The notes: a model not told the origin generated them from the sequence alone. A stretch of 34,645 nt of DNA from [Phormidium] sp. LEGE 05292 (GCF_015207735.1 NZ_JADEWG010000070.1:1-34645); one strand, 5' to 3'. Positions 8,178 to 16,801 are shown, numbered from the stretch's first letter. Numbers and translations are program-made.

Positions 8178-8649
8178 CTTACTGATTCATTCATTGTGAC
8201 AACTATAACTCAAAGTTTTTCAATGTAAATAAATTAAGCTTCGCTAATTGCCTGAAGCAGAATTTAGGCAAAATTTTACTTTTGGGATATTACTTACGCA
8301 AGTGTCGCAAGGCTTAAATAATTTTCTATGTAAAGCAATTTGCTAGTTATTAAATTGAGGTTGGTAGTAGGTAGTAGGTAATGGGTAATAGGATTCCTAC
8401 TACCTACTACCCACTACCCACTACCTATCACCACGTTAGTAAATAGTAACTTGAGTTATGTATGTTGTTGAGTTGTGATAAAAAATACCAAATTGGGAAA
8501 TACAACTTTGCTAATAAGGTTTAGTTAATTTATATATCTTATACATTGATTAGTCATAATGAATTTATTACATAGAAGAAATATCATGTAATTATAGCAA
8601 CCTCTAGAAATGCTTGCTCGGCATTTACCAGAAATTAGACTATTGAACG
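8178..8649. other. 472-bp intergenic region with repeats
   Basis: No gene is visible on either strand. It holds a TTACTTACGCAAG string near 8286-8298 that matches the end sequence of the MITE-like element at 5756, and the GGTAGTAGG palindrome at 8363-8432. The AT-rich last 180 bp presumably carries the promoter of the sensor kinase operon, but I could not place a convincing -35/-10 pair. Confidence 0.6.
8363..8432. repeat. Imperfect palindrome of GTAGTAGG/CCTACTAC units
   Basis: GGTAGTAGGTAGTAGGTAAT and onward (8363-8393) faces a complementary run of CCTACTAC/CCCACTAC units (8395-8432) with almost no loop. It can fold into a long imperfect hairpin. Internal tandem units (GTAGTAG, CCCACTA) suggest slippage growth. 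This is typical low-complexity intergenic repeat in filamentous cyanobacteria. Confidence 0.75.
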
Positions 8650-10467
8650 ATGAAACCGAAACAGACAGAAGAAGCACTCAGGGAAAGCGAAGCACGTTTT
8701 CGCAATGCTTTTGATTATGCTGCCATTGGTATGGCAATAGTAGGGTTAGAGGGACAATGGTTAAAGGTTAATCGTTCTATATGTGAAATTGTTGGTTACT
8801 CAGAACCAGAATTACTCAAGACTAGTTTTCAAGCAATTACTCACCCAGATGATTTAGAGAAAGATCTCAATTTGATGCAGCAATTATTAGCTGGCGAAAT
8901 TCGTTATTATCACTTGGAAAAACGATACATTCACAAATTGGGATATACCGTTTGGATTCTTTTAAGTGGTTCTTTAGTTAGGGATGCTTTAGGTAAACCC
9001 TTACATTTTATTGCCCAAATTCAAGATATTACAGAACGTAAATTAGCAGAAGAAAAATTGCGATTGAGTGAGGAACGTTTACACTTAGCTTTAGAAGCTT
9101 CGGGGGAGGGTTTATGGGATTGGAATATTGTTACTGGAGAGTTTTATTTCAGTCCGCAATGGCTACAAATGTTAGGTTATGAGGTAACAGAATTACCATA
9201 TCACGTTAGTACTTGGGAAAGTCTAATTCATCCCGAAGATCAAGTTTGGGTGATGGATAAACGAAACGAGCATTTAAAGAATGATTCTCTTCCTTATAAA
9301 TTTGATTATCGGTTAAAAACTAAATCTGGTGAGTGGAAATGGATTGCTAATTATGGCAGAGTTGTAGTTCGCGATCGTAATGGAGCTCCTTTACGAATGG
9401 CGGGAACTCATCGGGATATTAGCGATCGCAAACAAGCTGAATTAGCTCTTATTTATAGTCGAGATCTCAAAGAAGCTATTTTTAATGAGTCTACCGATGC
9501 CATTTTTATCGTTGATGGTGAAACATTATTAAATGTAGATTGTAATAAACGAGCAGTAGAACTGTTTGAAGTTGACAGTAAAGATGAATTACTTAACATA
9601 GAAGGACAAAGTTTGCAAAAGCACCGATTTCTAGATACTGAGTTAACCAGTATCGTTGCAGAAATTAGAGAGCGGGGTTTTTGGACTAGAGAGCTAGAAT
9701 ATGTTACAAAAAAAGGTAACATTTTTTGGGGGAACTTTGCAGCAAAACAAATTCAAGTAGCAGGTCAAAAATTTAATTTGGGAAGAGTTACAGATATTAC
9801 TGAACGCAAACAAGCAGATGATAAGATTAGAGCTTCTTTAAAAGAAAAAGAAGTCTTACTTAGGGAAATTCATCATCGAGTCAAAAATAACTTACAAGTA
9901 ATTTATAGTTTACTAAATTTACAATCTAAATATATTCAGGAAGAATCAATTTTAGAAATATTCAAAGACTGTAAAAATCGTGTCAGAGCAATGGCAATGA
10001 TTCATGAACAACTTTATGTTTCTAAAGATATGTCCCAAATTCAATTGAATTATTATATTAAAAACTTGGCTCAAGAATTATTTCGTTCTTATAAATTACC
10101 AGCTAGTCTCATTACTTTACATACTGAATTGGATGAAAATATTTTCCTAGACCCTGACTTAGCAATTTCTTGCGGTTTAATAATTAATGAATTGATTTCT
10201 AACTGTTTAAAATATGCTTTTCCCCAAGGTAGAAAAGGATCAGTCCAAGTCACAGCAAAGTTAGATTCGGAAAATAAACTAGCCTTGATAATTAGTGATG
10301 ATGGAGTGGGATTACCTCAAGATTTCAGCTTGGAAACATTCAAACATTTAGGCTTAAAAATAGTTAAAGTTTTATCTCAACAAATAAATGGTGAATTTAA
10401 CTATGAGAGTACAAATAAAGGCACAGAATTCAAAATTTTGATAAATTACAATTTAATCAAAAATTAA
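8650..10467 (+). CDS. PAS-repeat sensor histidine kinase (HisKA_2 type)
   Basis: A 605-residue cytoplasmic sensor kinase with three PAS/PAC modules: about residues 8-132, 138-262 and 270-390. Each ends in a PAC-like 'DITERK' or 'DISDRK' string. A HisKA_2 phosphoacceptor helix follows, LLREIHHRVKNNLQVIYSLL, with His408/His409, and then the HATPase domain with N-box IINELISNCLKYAFP and G1 box ISDDGVGLP. HisKA_2 kinases of this form are common light, redox or small-molecule sensors. No chromophore-binding Cys (LOV NCRFLQ or phytochrome GAF) is visible, so the ligand is unknown. The stop is 2 nt before the response regulator, so that regulator is its likely partner. The ATG lacks a strong ribosome site. 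Confidence 0.92.
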   Translation: MKPKQTEEALRESEARFRNAFDYAAIGMAIVGLEGQWLKVNRSICEIVGYSEPELLKTSFQAITHPDDLEKDLNLMQQLLAGEIRYYHLEKRYIHKLGYTVWILLSGSLVRDALGKPLHFIAQIQDITERKLAEEKLRLSEERLHLALEASGEGLWDWNIVTGEFYFSPQWLQMLGYEVTELPYHVSTWESLIHPEDQVWVMDKRNEHLKNDSLPYKFDYRLKTKSGEWKWIANYGRVVVRDRNGAPLRMAGTHRDISDRKQAELALIYSRDLKEAIFNESTDAIFIVDGETLLNVDCNKRAVELFEVDSKDELLNIEGQSLQKHRFLDTELTSIVAEIRERGFWTRELEYVTKKGNIFWGNFAAKQIQVAGQKFNLGRVTDITERKQADDKIRASLKEKEVLLREIHHRVKNNLQVIYSLLNLQSKYIQEESILEIFKDCKNRVRAMAMIHEQLYVSKDMSQIQLNYYIKNLAQELFRSYKLPASLITLHTELDENIFLDPDLAISCGLIINELISNCLKYAFPQGRKGSVQVTAKLDSENKLALIISDDGVGLPQDFSLETFKHLGLKIVKVLSQQINGEFNYESTNKGTEFKILINYNLIKN

Positions 10468-10469
10468 GC

Positions 10470-12587
10470 ATGAAAAACAATATAAATATGGAAAAATCAA
10501 AAATTTTAGTGGTCGAAGATGAAGGAATTGTCGCTATGGATTTACAAACTACTTTAGAAGATTTGGAATATATAGTGACAGCAGTTGTAGATTCAGGGGA
10601 AATAGCTATTGAAAAAGCCAAAGAAACTCAACCTGATTTAGTATTAATGGATATTAGATTAGCTGGCAAAATTGATGGTATACAAGCAGCTGCAATCATT
10701 TGCTCAGAATTAGAAATTCCAGTAATCTATTTAACCGCTTATGCAGATAAAGAAACATTAAAACGTGCCAAGTTAACATTACCTTTTGGTTACTTAATCA
10801 AACCTTTTGAAGAAAGAGAATTACATACTGCTATTGAAATGGCATTGTATAAACATCAGATAGAAACGCAATTACGAGAAAAGTCCCAATGGTTTACTGC
10901 TATACTGCAAAGTATCGGTGATGGAGTAATTGCTAATGATAATAAAGCTTGTGTTACTTTCATGAATCCGATCGCAGAAAATTTAACTGGGTGGCAGCAA
11001 GAAGAAGCTATTGGGAAAAATTTATTAGAGGTTTTTCAAATAATTGATGAAATCGATCTTACTCCCATTCAAATTCCTGTGGCAGAAACACTAGAATCTG
11101 GTAATACTTTTAACTTACCGCCACAAAGTTTACTGGTGGCAAAAAATGGTGAACTAGTGCCAATTGGAAATAGTGTGGCACCAATTAAAGATAATCAAGG
11201 TAGAATTAAAGGTGCAGTCTTCGTTTTTCGGGATATTTCAGCACAAAAATTGGCTGAAGCAAAATTAGCCTACCAAGCATTTCATGATTCATTGACAAGT
11301 TTACCAAATCGAGCTTTATTTTTAACTCGATTGCAACAAGCAACAGAGCGAGCAAAACAGCAAGAAAATTACTCTTTTGCTGTATTATTTTTAGATATTG
11401 ACCGTTTTAAAGTAGTGAATGATAGCTTAGGACATATCATAGGAGATCAACTACTAATTGCGATCGCATCTCGCATCAAAAATTGCTTACCTACTATTGA
11501 CATGGTTGCTCGTTTCGGTGGAGATGAATTTGCTATTCTCCTAGAAAATATTTCAGATATTCAAGTTGTTTGTGGAATTGCTAACCACTTGATTACAGAA
11601 TTAAACCTAGCTTTTATTATCCAAGATTATGAAATATTTGCTAATGCTAGTATCGGTATTGTTTTGAGTTCTGAAACTATCGATGATATGGAAACTTTAC
11701 TCCGCAATGTTGACATTGCTATGTATCGTGCCAAGCGATTTGGAGGAGAGTGTTATCAAGTATACGATACATCTATGCACGCTCAAGTTGTAGCACAGCT
11801 ACAGCTAGAAACTGATATGCGTAGAGCAATTGAACGCCAAGAATTTGTAGTGTATTATCAGCCAATTGTTTTATTAACCAACTGCCAAATAGTCGGTTTT
11901 GAAGCTTTAGTGCGTTGGCAACATCCGCAACGTGGTTTAATAAATCCTGGGGAATTTATCACTTTAGCAGAAGAAACGGGATTAATAGTACAAATTGATT
12001 GGTTGGTAATGCGTCAAGCTTGCCAACAAATGAAATTATGGCTAGAGCAAATCCCAATTGCGGAATCTTTAACAATCTCAGTAAATCTTTCCGGTAAACA
12101 ATTCGCTCAAGCAAATTTAGTCGAACAAATTACACGAATTTTACAAACTACTGACTTAAATACCCGTTTCTTAAAGCTGGAAATTACTGAAAGTACAATT
12201 ATTGAAAATACTGAATCTGCGATCGCCATAATTAATCAATTAAAAGAATTAGGTATTAAAATTCATATAGATGACTTTGGCACAGGTTATTCTTCTTTGA
12301 GTTATCTTCATCGCTTTCCTAGCAATAGCCTAAAAATCGATCGCTCTTTTATCACAAGTATAGATGATGATATTAACAGTCTAGAAATTTCCAAAGCTAT
12401 TGTAATTTTAGCTCATAACTTAGGCATAGAAGCAATTGCCGAAGGCATAGAAACACTGCAACAACTAACAAAACTCCGCCAATTGCAATGTGAATATGGG
12501 CAAGGCTATCTTTTTTCTGCACCCTTAAATCAAGAAGCAGCAACAAACTTAATTACATCGTCAATTCAAAACTTCCGAGGAGAATGA
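10470..12587 (+). CDS. Response regulator with PAS, GGDEF and EAL domains
   Basis: A 705-residue c-di-GMP signalling protein. A receiver domain (about 8-128) carries the acidic pocket VVEDEG, phospho-acceptor Asp61 (LMDIRLAG) and the TAYADKE / IKPF region. A PAS domain covers about 138-265. GGDEF is intact at 350-354 (ARFGGDEFAIL). EAL is intact at 478-480 (GFEALVRWQHP), with ISVNLSGKQF, LEITES, IHIDDFGTGYSS, LKIDRS, AEGIE and QGYLFSAP retained. The residues needed for both diguanylate cyclase and phosphodiesterase activity are therefore present. The RxxD inhibitory site before GGDEF is missing (PTID). ATG at 10470 or 10488 is possible. Phosphorylation by the kinase encoded just upstream would be expected to tune c-di-GMP; direction of net activity is unknown. 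Confidence 0.94.
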   Translation: MKNNINMEKSKILVVEDEGIVAMDLQTTLEDLEYIVTAVVDSGEIAIEKAKETQPDLVLMDIRLAGKIDGIQAAAIICSELEIPVIYLTAYADKETLKRAKLTLPFGYLIKPFEERELHTAIEMALYKHQIETQLREKSQWFTAILQSIGDGVIANDNKACVTFMNPIAENLTGWQQEEAIGKNLLEVFQIIDEIDLTPIQIPVAETLESGNTFNLPPQSLLVAKNGELVPIGNSVAPIKDNQGRIKGAVFVFRDISAQKLAEAKLAYQAFHDSLTSLPNRALFLTRLQQATERAKQQENYSFAVLFLDIDRFKVVNDSLGHIIGDQLLIAIASRIKNCLPTIDMVARFGGDEFAILLENISDIQVVCGIANHLITELNLAFIIQDYEIFANASIGIVLSSETIDDMETLLRNVDIAMYRAKRFGGECYQVYDTSMHAQVVAQLQLETDMRRAIERQEFVVYYQPIVLLTNCQIVGFEALVRWQHPQRGLINPGEFITLAEETGLIVQIDWLVMRQACQQMKLWLEQIPIAESLTISVNLSGKQFAQANLVEQITRILQTTDLNTRFLKLEITESTIIENTESAIAIINQLKELGIKIHIDDFGTGYSSLSYLHRFPSNSLKIDRSFITSIDDDINSLEISKAIVILAHNLGIEAIAEGIETLQQLTKLRQLQCEYGQGYLFSAPLNQEAATNLITSSIQNFRGE

Positions 12588-12590
12588 AAA

Positions 12591-13412
12591 GTGGATTTTT
12601 TCATAGAATTAACCCTCAATATATTTGTGTTTTTCTTAGGTTCATGTCTTGGTAGTTTTCTCAATGTAGTTATCTACCGACTACCAGCTGAACTATCCTT
12701 ACTTTATCCACCCTCTCGCTGTCCTAAATGCTTAAATCAATTAAAAGCTTATGATAACGTTCCGGTTTTTGGTTGGTTATGGTTACGTGGGCGTTGTCGC
12801 TATTGTAACAGCAAAATTTCTCCCCGTTATCCTTTGGTAGAAACTGCAACGGGAATCTTATTTTTGTTGGTTTTTTGGCAGTTCGGTTTCTCCCTACAAA
12901 CCATTGCTTTTTGGACGTTTTTATGCTGGTTATTAGCCCTGGCATTAATTGATTTAGATACCATGACTTTACCCAATTCTCTAACTCAATCAGGTTTAAT
13001 CATTGGGTTATTGTTTCAATTTATACTTGGTTTTTTGCCCAATTACAACTTAACCCAAGGAATTAATCAATTAATCGCAGGTGTAGTAGGTGCTGTTTTA
13101 GGAATTTGGATTTTTGACTTGATTATTATTGTAGGCTCGATGATCTTTGGACAAGCTGCTATGGGAGGAGGAGATGCCAAATTAGCCGCTATGATGGGAG
13201 CTTGGTTAGGTTGGAAGTATTTATTATTAGCTGGATTTTTAGCTTGTTTAATAGGATCTTTTGTTGGTGGAGCAGCGATCGCTCTTGGCTTACTAAGCCG
13301 ACGACAAGCTATGCCCTTTGGTCCTTTCCTGGCATTGGGGGCAGCAATAACTGTTTTCTTAGGTGAATTAATTTTATCAACCTATTTAAAAGTATTTTTT
13401 CCTTTGGGCTAG
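12591..13412 (+). CDS. pilD: Prepilin peptidase / N-methyltransferase
   Basis: Type A24 aspartic peptidase that removes the leader of type IV prepilins (and pseudopilins) and N-methylates the new N-terminus, in the inner membrane. At 273 residues it has the N-terminal methylase part with GSFLNVVIYRLP and two CxxC pairs (CPKC and CRYC, joined by NVPVFGWLWLRGR). It also has multiple membrane helices and two catalytic-Asp motifs, ALIDLDTMTLPN and GGGDAKLAAMMGAWLG. The start is GTG at 12591, supported by GAGGAG about 9 nt upstream. It begins 3 nt after the GGDEF-EAL gene, so co-transcription with the two-component pair is likely. The 3' end overlaps the tail of a small minus-strand gene. Confidence 0.94.
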   Translation: MDFFIELTLNIFVFFLGSCLGSFLNVVIYRLPAELSLLYPPSRCPKCLNQLKAYDNVPVFGWLWLRGRCRYCNSKISPRYPLVETATGILFLLVFWQFGFSLQTIAFWTFLCWLLALALIDLDTMTLPNSLTQSGLIIGLLFQFILGFLPNYNLTQGINQLIAGVVGAVLGIWIFDLIIIVGSMIFGQAAMGGGDAKLAAMMGAWLGWKYLLLAGFLACLIGSFVGGAAIALGLLSRRQAMPFGPFLALGAAITVFLGELILSTYLKVFFPLG

Positions 13413-13534
13413 GAAGTTGCTTGGTTTTGGGGATTTGGAACATGATTTTGTATAACTACAATCCATTTACCTGTCTTTGGATCGCGATAAGTAGTAAATG
13501 GATTCGGCTTTAAGCACTTGTCGTAAATTTTCAT
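13409..13534 (-). CDS. Small conserved-looking protein, 41 residues
   Basis: A 41-residue gene convergent with pilD, overlapping its stop by 4 nt. The protein begins MKIYDKCLKPNPFTTYRDP and continues TGKWIVVIQNHVP, ending in a Gln/Asn-rich tail. The ATG at 13534 is preceded by GGGAG 11 nt upstream. The composition (YRDPKTGKWIV) looks like a compact beta-hairpin protein, not a chance frame. I believe similar tiny proteins occur in cyanobacteria, but I cannot name a family or a function. There is no signal peptide and a single Cys. Confidence 0.65.
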   Translation of the reverse strand: MKIYDKCLKPNPFTTYRDPKTGKWIVVIQNHVPNPQNQATS

Positions 13535-13896
13535 TTGTGTATAGTCTCCCAATGGTAACTATGAAATATATTCTACTTTGGAACACATTTCCAGTAGCGT
13601 GATTACTAGCAAGGAAACAATGTGACTTTTCCGTTGTCAAAATGTAATTTATATCACATTAATAGTGTGATTTGCTACGGGTATTAGCATCAAATATACT
13701 AAATTTGATGATTTTGCCTAAACTTGTGCTAAGATCCGTAAACGCCGAAAATTAAGGCGTTAAAAAAACAGGCTGAGAATCGTCAGTTCCTTGGTTAAAA
13801 CAGGAAAAAAATGGATCTTCATCCATATCTAAGATCAAGTTTTCCAAAGCAGTTTAAAGTGGTGATACTTAGGCTTAGTTAAAAAAAACTATTTTC
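13535..13896 (+). promoter_or_regulatory. accD upstream region with several inverted repeats
   Basis: A 362-bp gene-free stretch that must hold the promoters of accD (+) and of the 41-residue gene (-). Visible structures are: ATCACA (13653-13658) / TGTGAT (13666-13671), an operator-like palindrome whose half-site polarity is opposite to the TGTGA-N6-TCACA CRP box; AACGCC/GGCGTT at about 13740-13761; CTGA/TCAG near 13773-13786; and GATCTT/AAGATC around 13813-13836. The last three could form a structured 5' leader. None matches a riboswitch I know. Confidence 0.4.
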
Positions 13897-14844
13897 ATGT
13901 CTTTATTTGATTGGTTTGCAAATCGGAAGAAATCCACCAGTCCCATTAGTCAAGAACGGCAAGAAAGAGAAATTGCCGATGGACTGTGGACAAAGTGTGA
14001 AGCTTGTGGTGTGGTGGCCTATACCAAAGACCTGAGAGCTAATCAGATGGTTTGCCGGGACTGTGGTCATCACATAAGGATTTACAGCAATGAGCGCATC
14101 CGTCAGTTAATAGATAATAATACTTGGATGCCGATGGATGAGGGAGTGCGTCCCACAGATCCGCTGCAATTTCGCGACCGCAAATCCTATCGCGATCGAC
14201 TGCGAGACACCCAAGAAAAAACTAGTTTAGTCGATGCTGTCAATACTGGAGTCGGACTACTCGAAGGCGAAAGAGTCGCCTTGGGAGTAATGGACTTCCG
14301 GTTTATGGGTGGCAGCATGGGTTCAGTAGTAGGCGAAAAACTCACCCGCTTGATTGAAAGAGCCACACTGGAACGCTTACCCGTAATCATAATTTGTGCC
14401 TCTGGCGGAGCCAGAATGCAAGAAGGAATGTTGAGTTTAATGCAAATGGCAAAAATTTCAGCAGCCTTAGAACGTCATCGAGAAGCTAAACTGCTTTACA
14501 TTCCCGTATTAACCCACCCGACAACCGGAGGTGTAACCGCCAGCTTTGCCATGCTGGGAGATATTATTTTGGCAGAACCAAAAGCGACGATCGGCTTTGC
14601 AGGTAAACGAGTTATCGAGCAAACCTTAAGAGAAAAATTACCAGAAGGTTTCCAAACTTCTGAATATTTGTTACAGCACGGTTTCGTAGATGCGATCGTC
14701 CCCAGAACTAACCTCAAATCCACTCTAGCCCAACTAATTCGCCTCCATCGTCCCCAACCAACCCAGCCAACCACCCATCACGTCTCCTTATCAGGAGTAA
14801 TAAACGTCGGTACAGAACGCTACGCACCAGTCTCTCCAGAATAA
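13897..14844 (+). CDS. accD: Acetyl-CoA carboxylase carboxyltransferase beta subunit
   Basis: Transfers the carboxyl group from biotin-BCCP to acetyl-CoA to make malonyl-CoA, the first committed step of fatty-acid synthesis. It forms an alpha2beta2 complex with AccA. The 315-residue protein has the N-terminal zinc ribbon with Cys34, Cys37, Cys53 and Cys56, then the crotonase-fold domain with [18 protein letters not shown], the oxyanion region [14 protein letters not shown], and [20 protein letters not shown] and [10 protein letters not shown]. All are standard bacterial and plastid AccD signatures. The ATG at 13897 gives the normal N-terminus (MSLFDWF). The extended Pro/Thr-rich C-terminus ([11 protein letters not shown]) is mild variation. 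Confidence 0.97.
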   Translation: MSLFDWFANRKKSTSPISQERQEREIADGLWTKCEACGVVAYTKDLRANQMVCRDCGHHIRIYSNERIRQLIDNNTWMPMDEGVRPTDPLQFRDRKSYRDRLRDTQEKTSLVDAVNTGVGLLEGERVALGVMDFRFMGGSMGSVVGEKLTRLIERATLERLPVIIICASGGARMQEGMLSLMQMAKISAALERHREAKLLYIPVLTHPTTGGVTASFAMLGDIILAEPKATIGFAGKRVIEQTLREKLPEGFQTSEYLLQHGFVDAIVPRTNLKSTLAQLIRLHRPQPTQPTTHHVSLSGVINVGTERYAPVSPE

Positions 14845-14862
14845 AGGCAGAAGGCAGAAGGC
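14844..14862. repeat. Short GGCAGAA heptamer array
   Basis: Two GGCAGAA units plus a third partial one follow the accD stop directly. They are the reverse complement of the CTTCTGC-type array at window start (shifted register). GGCTCCAAGG comes next, and the same string borders a similar short array at 30168-30192. Confidence 0.7.
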
Positions 14863-14901
14863 TCCAAGGGAAAAAAGGGTAAAAGTTAATTTTCTCTTTG
14901 T

Positions 14902-14949
14902 CTCGCCTGTCCCTCTGCCCCCCTGCTCGCCTGCCCCTTTGCTCGCCTG
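14902..14949. repeat. CTCGCCTG imperfect tandem repeat
   Basis: CTCGCCTG occurs at 14902, 14926 and 14942 within a C/T-rich stretch. The last two copies share a longer TGCTCGCCTGCC unit 16 bp apart. It is non-coding low-complexity DNA between accD and the next gene. Confidence 0.6.
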
Positions 14950-15040
14950 CCTCGACGGGAACTTTTTAATTCAGCCTTAGAAAAGGTGCCGCTCAGTGGC
15001 ATCATTATGAGAGAGACTCAATCTTTTGTAAAAAACCAGT

Positions 15041-15322
15041 ATGGGTTTTGCTAATCTTTCGATAGCCGAAATCGCAGCGGATTACGACACTTCTGTAACA
15101 GCAGTGTTCCAAATTTGCGATCGATTAGGCATTCCTTACAAAAACCCCCAGACTCGTTTGGCTCTGGAGGATGCGAAGGCAATCATTTCCGAAATTATGG
15201 CTCATAGTCAAGGCCCAGACACTAACCACCAGGAAGATTTATTCTCGGAAAACCAGAATTCAACTTCTTTAGCAGCTGATGTCGAGCCTTGTAAATCCTC
15301 TGAGCCAGAGTCACCCAGTTAA
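15041..15322 (+). CDS. Small HTH-like protein upstream of psbV
   Basis: A 93-residue protein. Residues 6-31 (LSIAEIAADYDTSVTAVFQI, then CDRLGI) look like a helix-turn-helix of the kind seen in the IF2 N-terminal or MerR-like small domains. They are followed by a second helix (RLALEDAKAIISEIM) and a disordered, acidic Ser/Glu-rich tail. It has no catalytic motif. The ATG lacks a strong ribosome site, but the conserved-looking first 55 residues begin right at it. It lies 126 nt upstream of psbV. A DNA- or RNA-binding role is plausible from the fold guess only. Annotation pipelines may label such proteins as IF-2-like, which I would not accept as a function. Confidence 0.75.
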   Translation: MGFANLSIAEIAADYDTSVTAVFQICDRLGIPYKNPQTRLALEDAKAIISEIMAHSQGPDTNHQEDLFSENQNSTSLAADVEPCKSSEPESPS

Positions 15323-15448
15323 ACCCTAAGAATTGGTATGCTGAGCTTCTGCGCTTAACTGTTGAGGCAATAAGTTTTGCCAGAGTTCACTGAGATTGAG
15401 TCCCTAAATAAATTACAATCACGCTCGCCTTATTGTTTTGGGAGAACA

Positions 15449-15940
15449 ATGCTAAAAAAATACTTCTGGCTTGCTGTGGCTACCCTAGTCTTCACCTTTC
15501 AAATGATGGTGGGTAGTGCTTTTGCCACTGAACTCGATGTAGAAACCCGTACTGTGACTAAGAATGCACAGGGCGATACAATAGTACTGACCCCGAAACA
15601 GGTGGAGAAAGGCAAACGCCTGTTTAATGCGGTCTGCTCTCAATGTCACAATGGTGGAGTTACCAAAACTGACCCAAACGTAGGTCTAGAACCAGAAGCC
15701 CTGGCTTTGGCAACTCCGCCCCGTAACAGTATCGAAAGTTTGGTGGATTTTATGAAAAACCCCACCACCTACGATGGAGAAAATTCGATCGCAGAAACTC
15801 ATCCTAGTATGAAGAGTAGTGACATTTTCTCAGAAATGCGAGACCTTACAGATGATGACCTCAAAGCAATTGCTGGTCACATTCTGATTCAACCAAAAAT
15901 TGTCGGCGTTAAATGGGGCGGTGGCAAAATCTATTTCTAA
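15449..15940 (+). CDS. psbV: Photosystem II cytochrome c550
   Basis: Extrinsic lumenal c-type cytochrome that stabilises the oxygen-evolving Mn4CaO5 cluster and its Ca/Cl requirement in cyanobacterial photosystem II. The 163-residue precursor has a signal peptide ending at SAFA (residue 26). The haem site CSQCH is at 63-67, and His118 is the second axial ligand. Subtracting the 26-residue leader gives Cys37, Cys40, His41 and His92, the known PsbV positions. The frame is open further upstream (a TTG at 15377), but the ATG at 15449 has GGGAG right before it and gives the canonical MLKKYFWLAV start. A hairpin follows the gene at 15978-16021. Next downstream is petE. Confidence 0.97.
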   Translation: MLKKYFWLAVATLVFTFQMMVGSAFATELDVETRTVTKNAQGDTIVLTPKQVEKGKRLFNAVCSQCHNGGVTKTDPNVGLEPEALALATPPRNSIESLVDFMKNPTTYDGENSIAETHPSMKSSDIFSEMRDLTDDDLKAIAGHILIQPKIVGVKWGGGKIYF

Positions 15941-15977
15941 AGCCACTTTCCTTTAGAGCAAACAACCAAAATCAACA

Positions 15978-16021
15978 GTCAAAAGAAAGAGAAAATTTGC
16001 TGATTAGCTTTTTCTTTTGAC
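15978..16021 (+). terminator. Hairpin after psbV
   Basis: GTCAAAAGAAA... (from 15978) pairs with ...TTTTTCTTTTGAC (ending 16021) around a TTTGCTGATTAGC loop, about 40 nt after the psbV stop. The stem is A/T-rich, and a T-rich arm is present but no long T-run follows. It is likely the end of the psbV transcript and separates it from petE. Confidence 0.5.
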
Positions 16022-16222
16022 TTTCCCGCAAGGGGCAAAGCACAGATTAAATCACCCAATTAATCGGCATTTGGTAAAGATTTTTCTGTTTGGATAACTA
16101 TACTCCAGACTCATCTCTTTGAAATTGCTGGCAAAATTGAAGATTATTCCAGCAGAATTGTCCACTTGCTTGGTATTTTAATTTAAGGAAACCAAGTTCA
16201 ATGGTACTCTCAGGAGAAGACT

Positions 16223-16642
16223 ATGAAATTTATGAGTGCAATTTGGCGGCGCTTGAGTTTAGCATTATTGACTATGGTATTAGTCGCGAGTAGCTTCGTT
16301 GTCATGACCTCCCCGGCAGCTGCCTCAACTGTTACCGTCAAAATGGGTACAGATAATGGTGGGCTAGGTTTTGATCCAGCGAAAGTGACCATCAAACCAG
16401 GAGATACTGTAGAGTGGGTAAACAACAAAGTTCCCCCCCACAACGTAGTTTTTGATGCAGCTGCTAACCCTGCTAAGAGCGCAGATTTAGCAAAATCTCT
16501 TTCTCACAAGCAATTGGTAATGAAACCTGGTGAGAAAGTTTCGGCAACATTTCCTGCTGATGCTGCTGCTGGTGAGTACACTTACTACTGCGAACCCCAT
16601 CGTGGTGCAGGTATGGTTGGCAAAATTATTGTTCAGCCATAG
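16223..16642 (+). CDS. petE: Plastocyanin
   Basis: Blue-copper electron carrier of the thylakoid lumen, moving electrons from cytochrome b6f (cytochrome f) to photosystem I. The 139-residue precursor has a signal peptide with basic n-region (WRR), hydrophobic core and cleavage at PAAA/ST (after residue 34). That leaves a 105-residue mature protein. Copper ligands His73, Cys123, His126 and Met131 correspond to mature 39, 89, 92 and 97, exactly the positions of Anabaena-type plastocyanin. AGGAGA sits 6-8 nt before the ATG. It lies between psbV and petJ. In many cyanobacteria petE and petJ are expressed reciprocally according to copper supply; no operator could be recognised here. Confidence 0.97.
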   Translation: MKFMSAIWRRLSLALLTMVLVASSFVVMTSPAAASTVTVKMGTDNGGLGFDPAKVTIKPGDTVEWVNNKVPPHNVVFDAAANPAKSADLAKSLSHKQLVMKPGEKVSATFPADAAAGEYTYYCEPHRGAGMVGKIIVQP

Positions 16643-16801
16643 CAGTTTCACGTCCTAATTTACCTTACCTGCTAGTAGCAATGACGACAAACTTTCTGGT
16701 TCTTTTTGGTTAATAACAGTAAAGCATTTACCAGAAGCATAAAATGTTCTTGGGCAATAATTTTACAGCTTGCTGAGTAGGTTGAGCCAAGGAGAAACAC
16801 T

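Noticed and set aside
13653-13671. CRP-type binding site before accD
   Set aside because: The half-sites are in the opposite polarity (TCACA...TGTGA) to the CRP consensus, so it is reported only as a palindrome.
13773-13800. TPP riboswitch (CTGAGA string) before accD
   Set aside because: Only the short CTGAGA string matches; the other conserved TPP elements are missing and accD is not a thiamine gene.
15377-15448. N-terminal extension of psbV from a TTG
   Set aside because: The extra 24 residues precede a complete signal peptide. The ATG at 15449 has a ribosome site and gives the known PsbV length and haem numbering.
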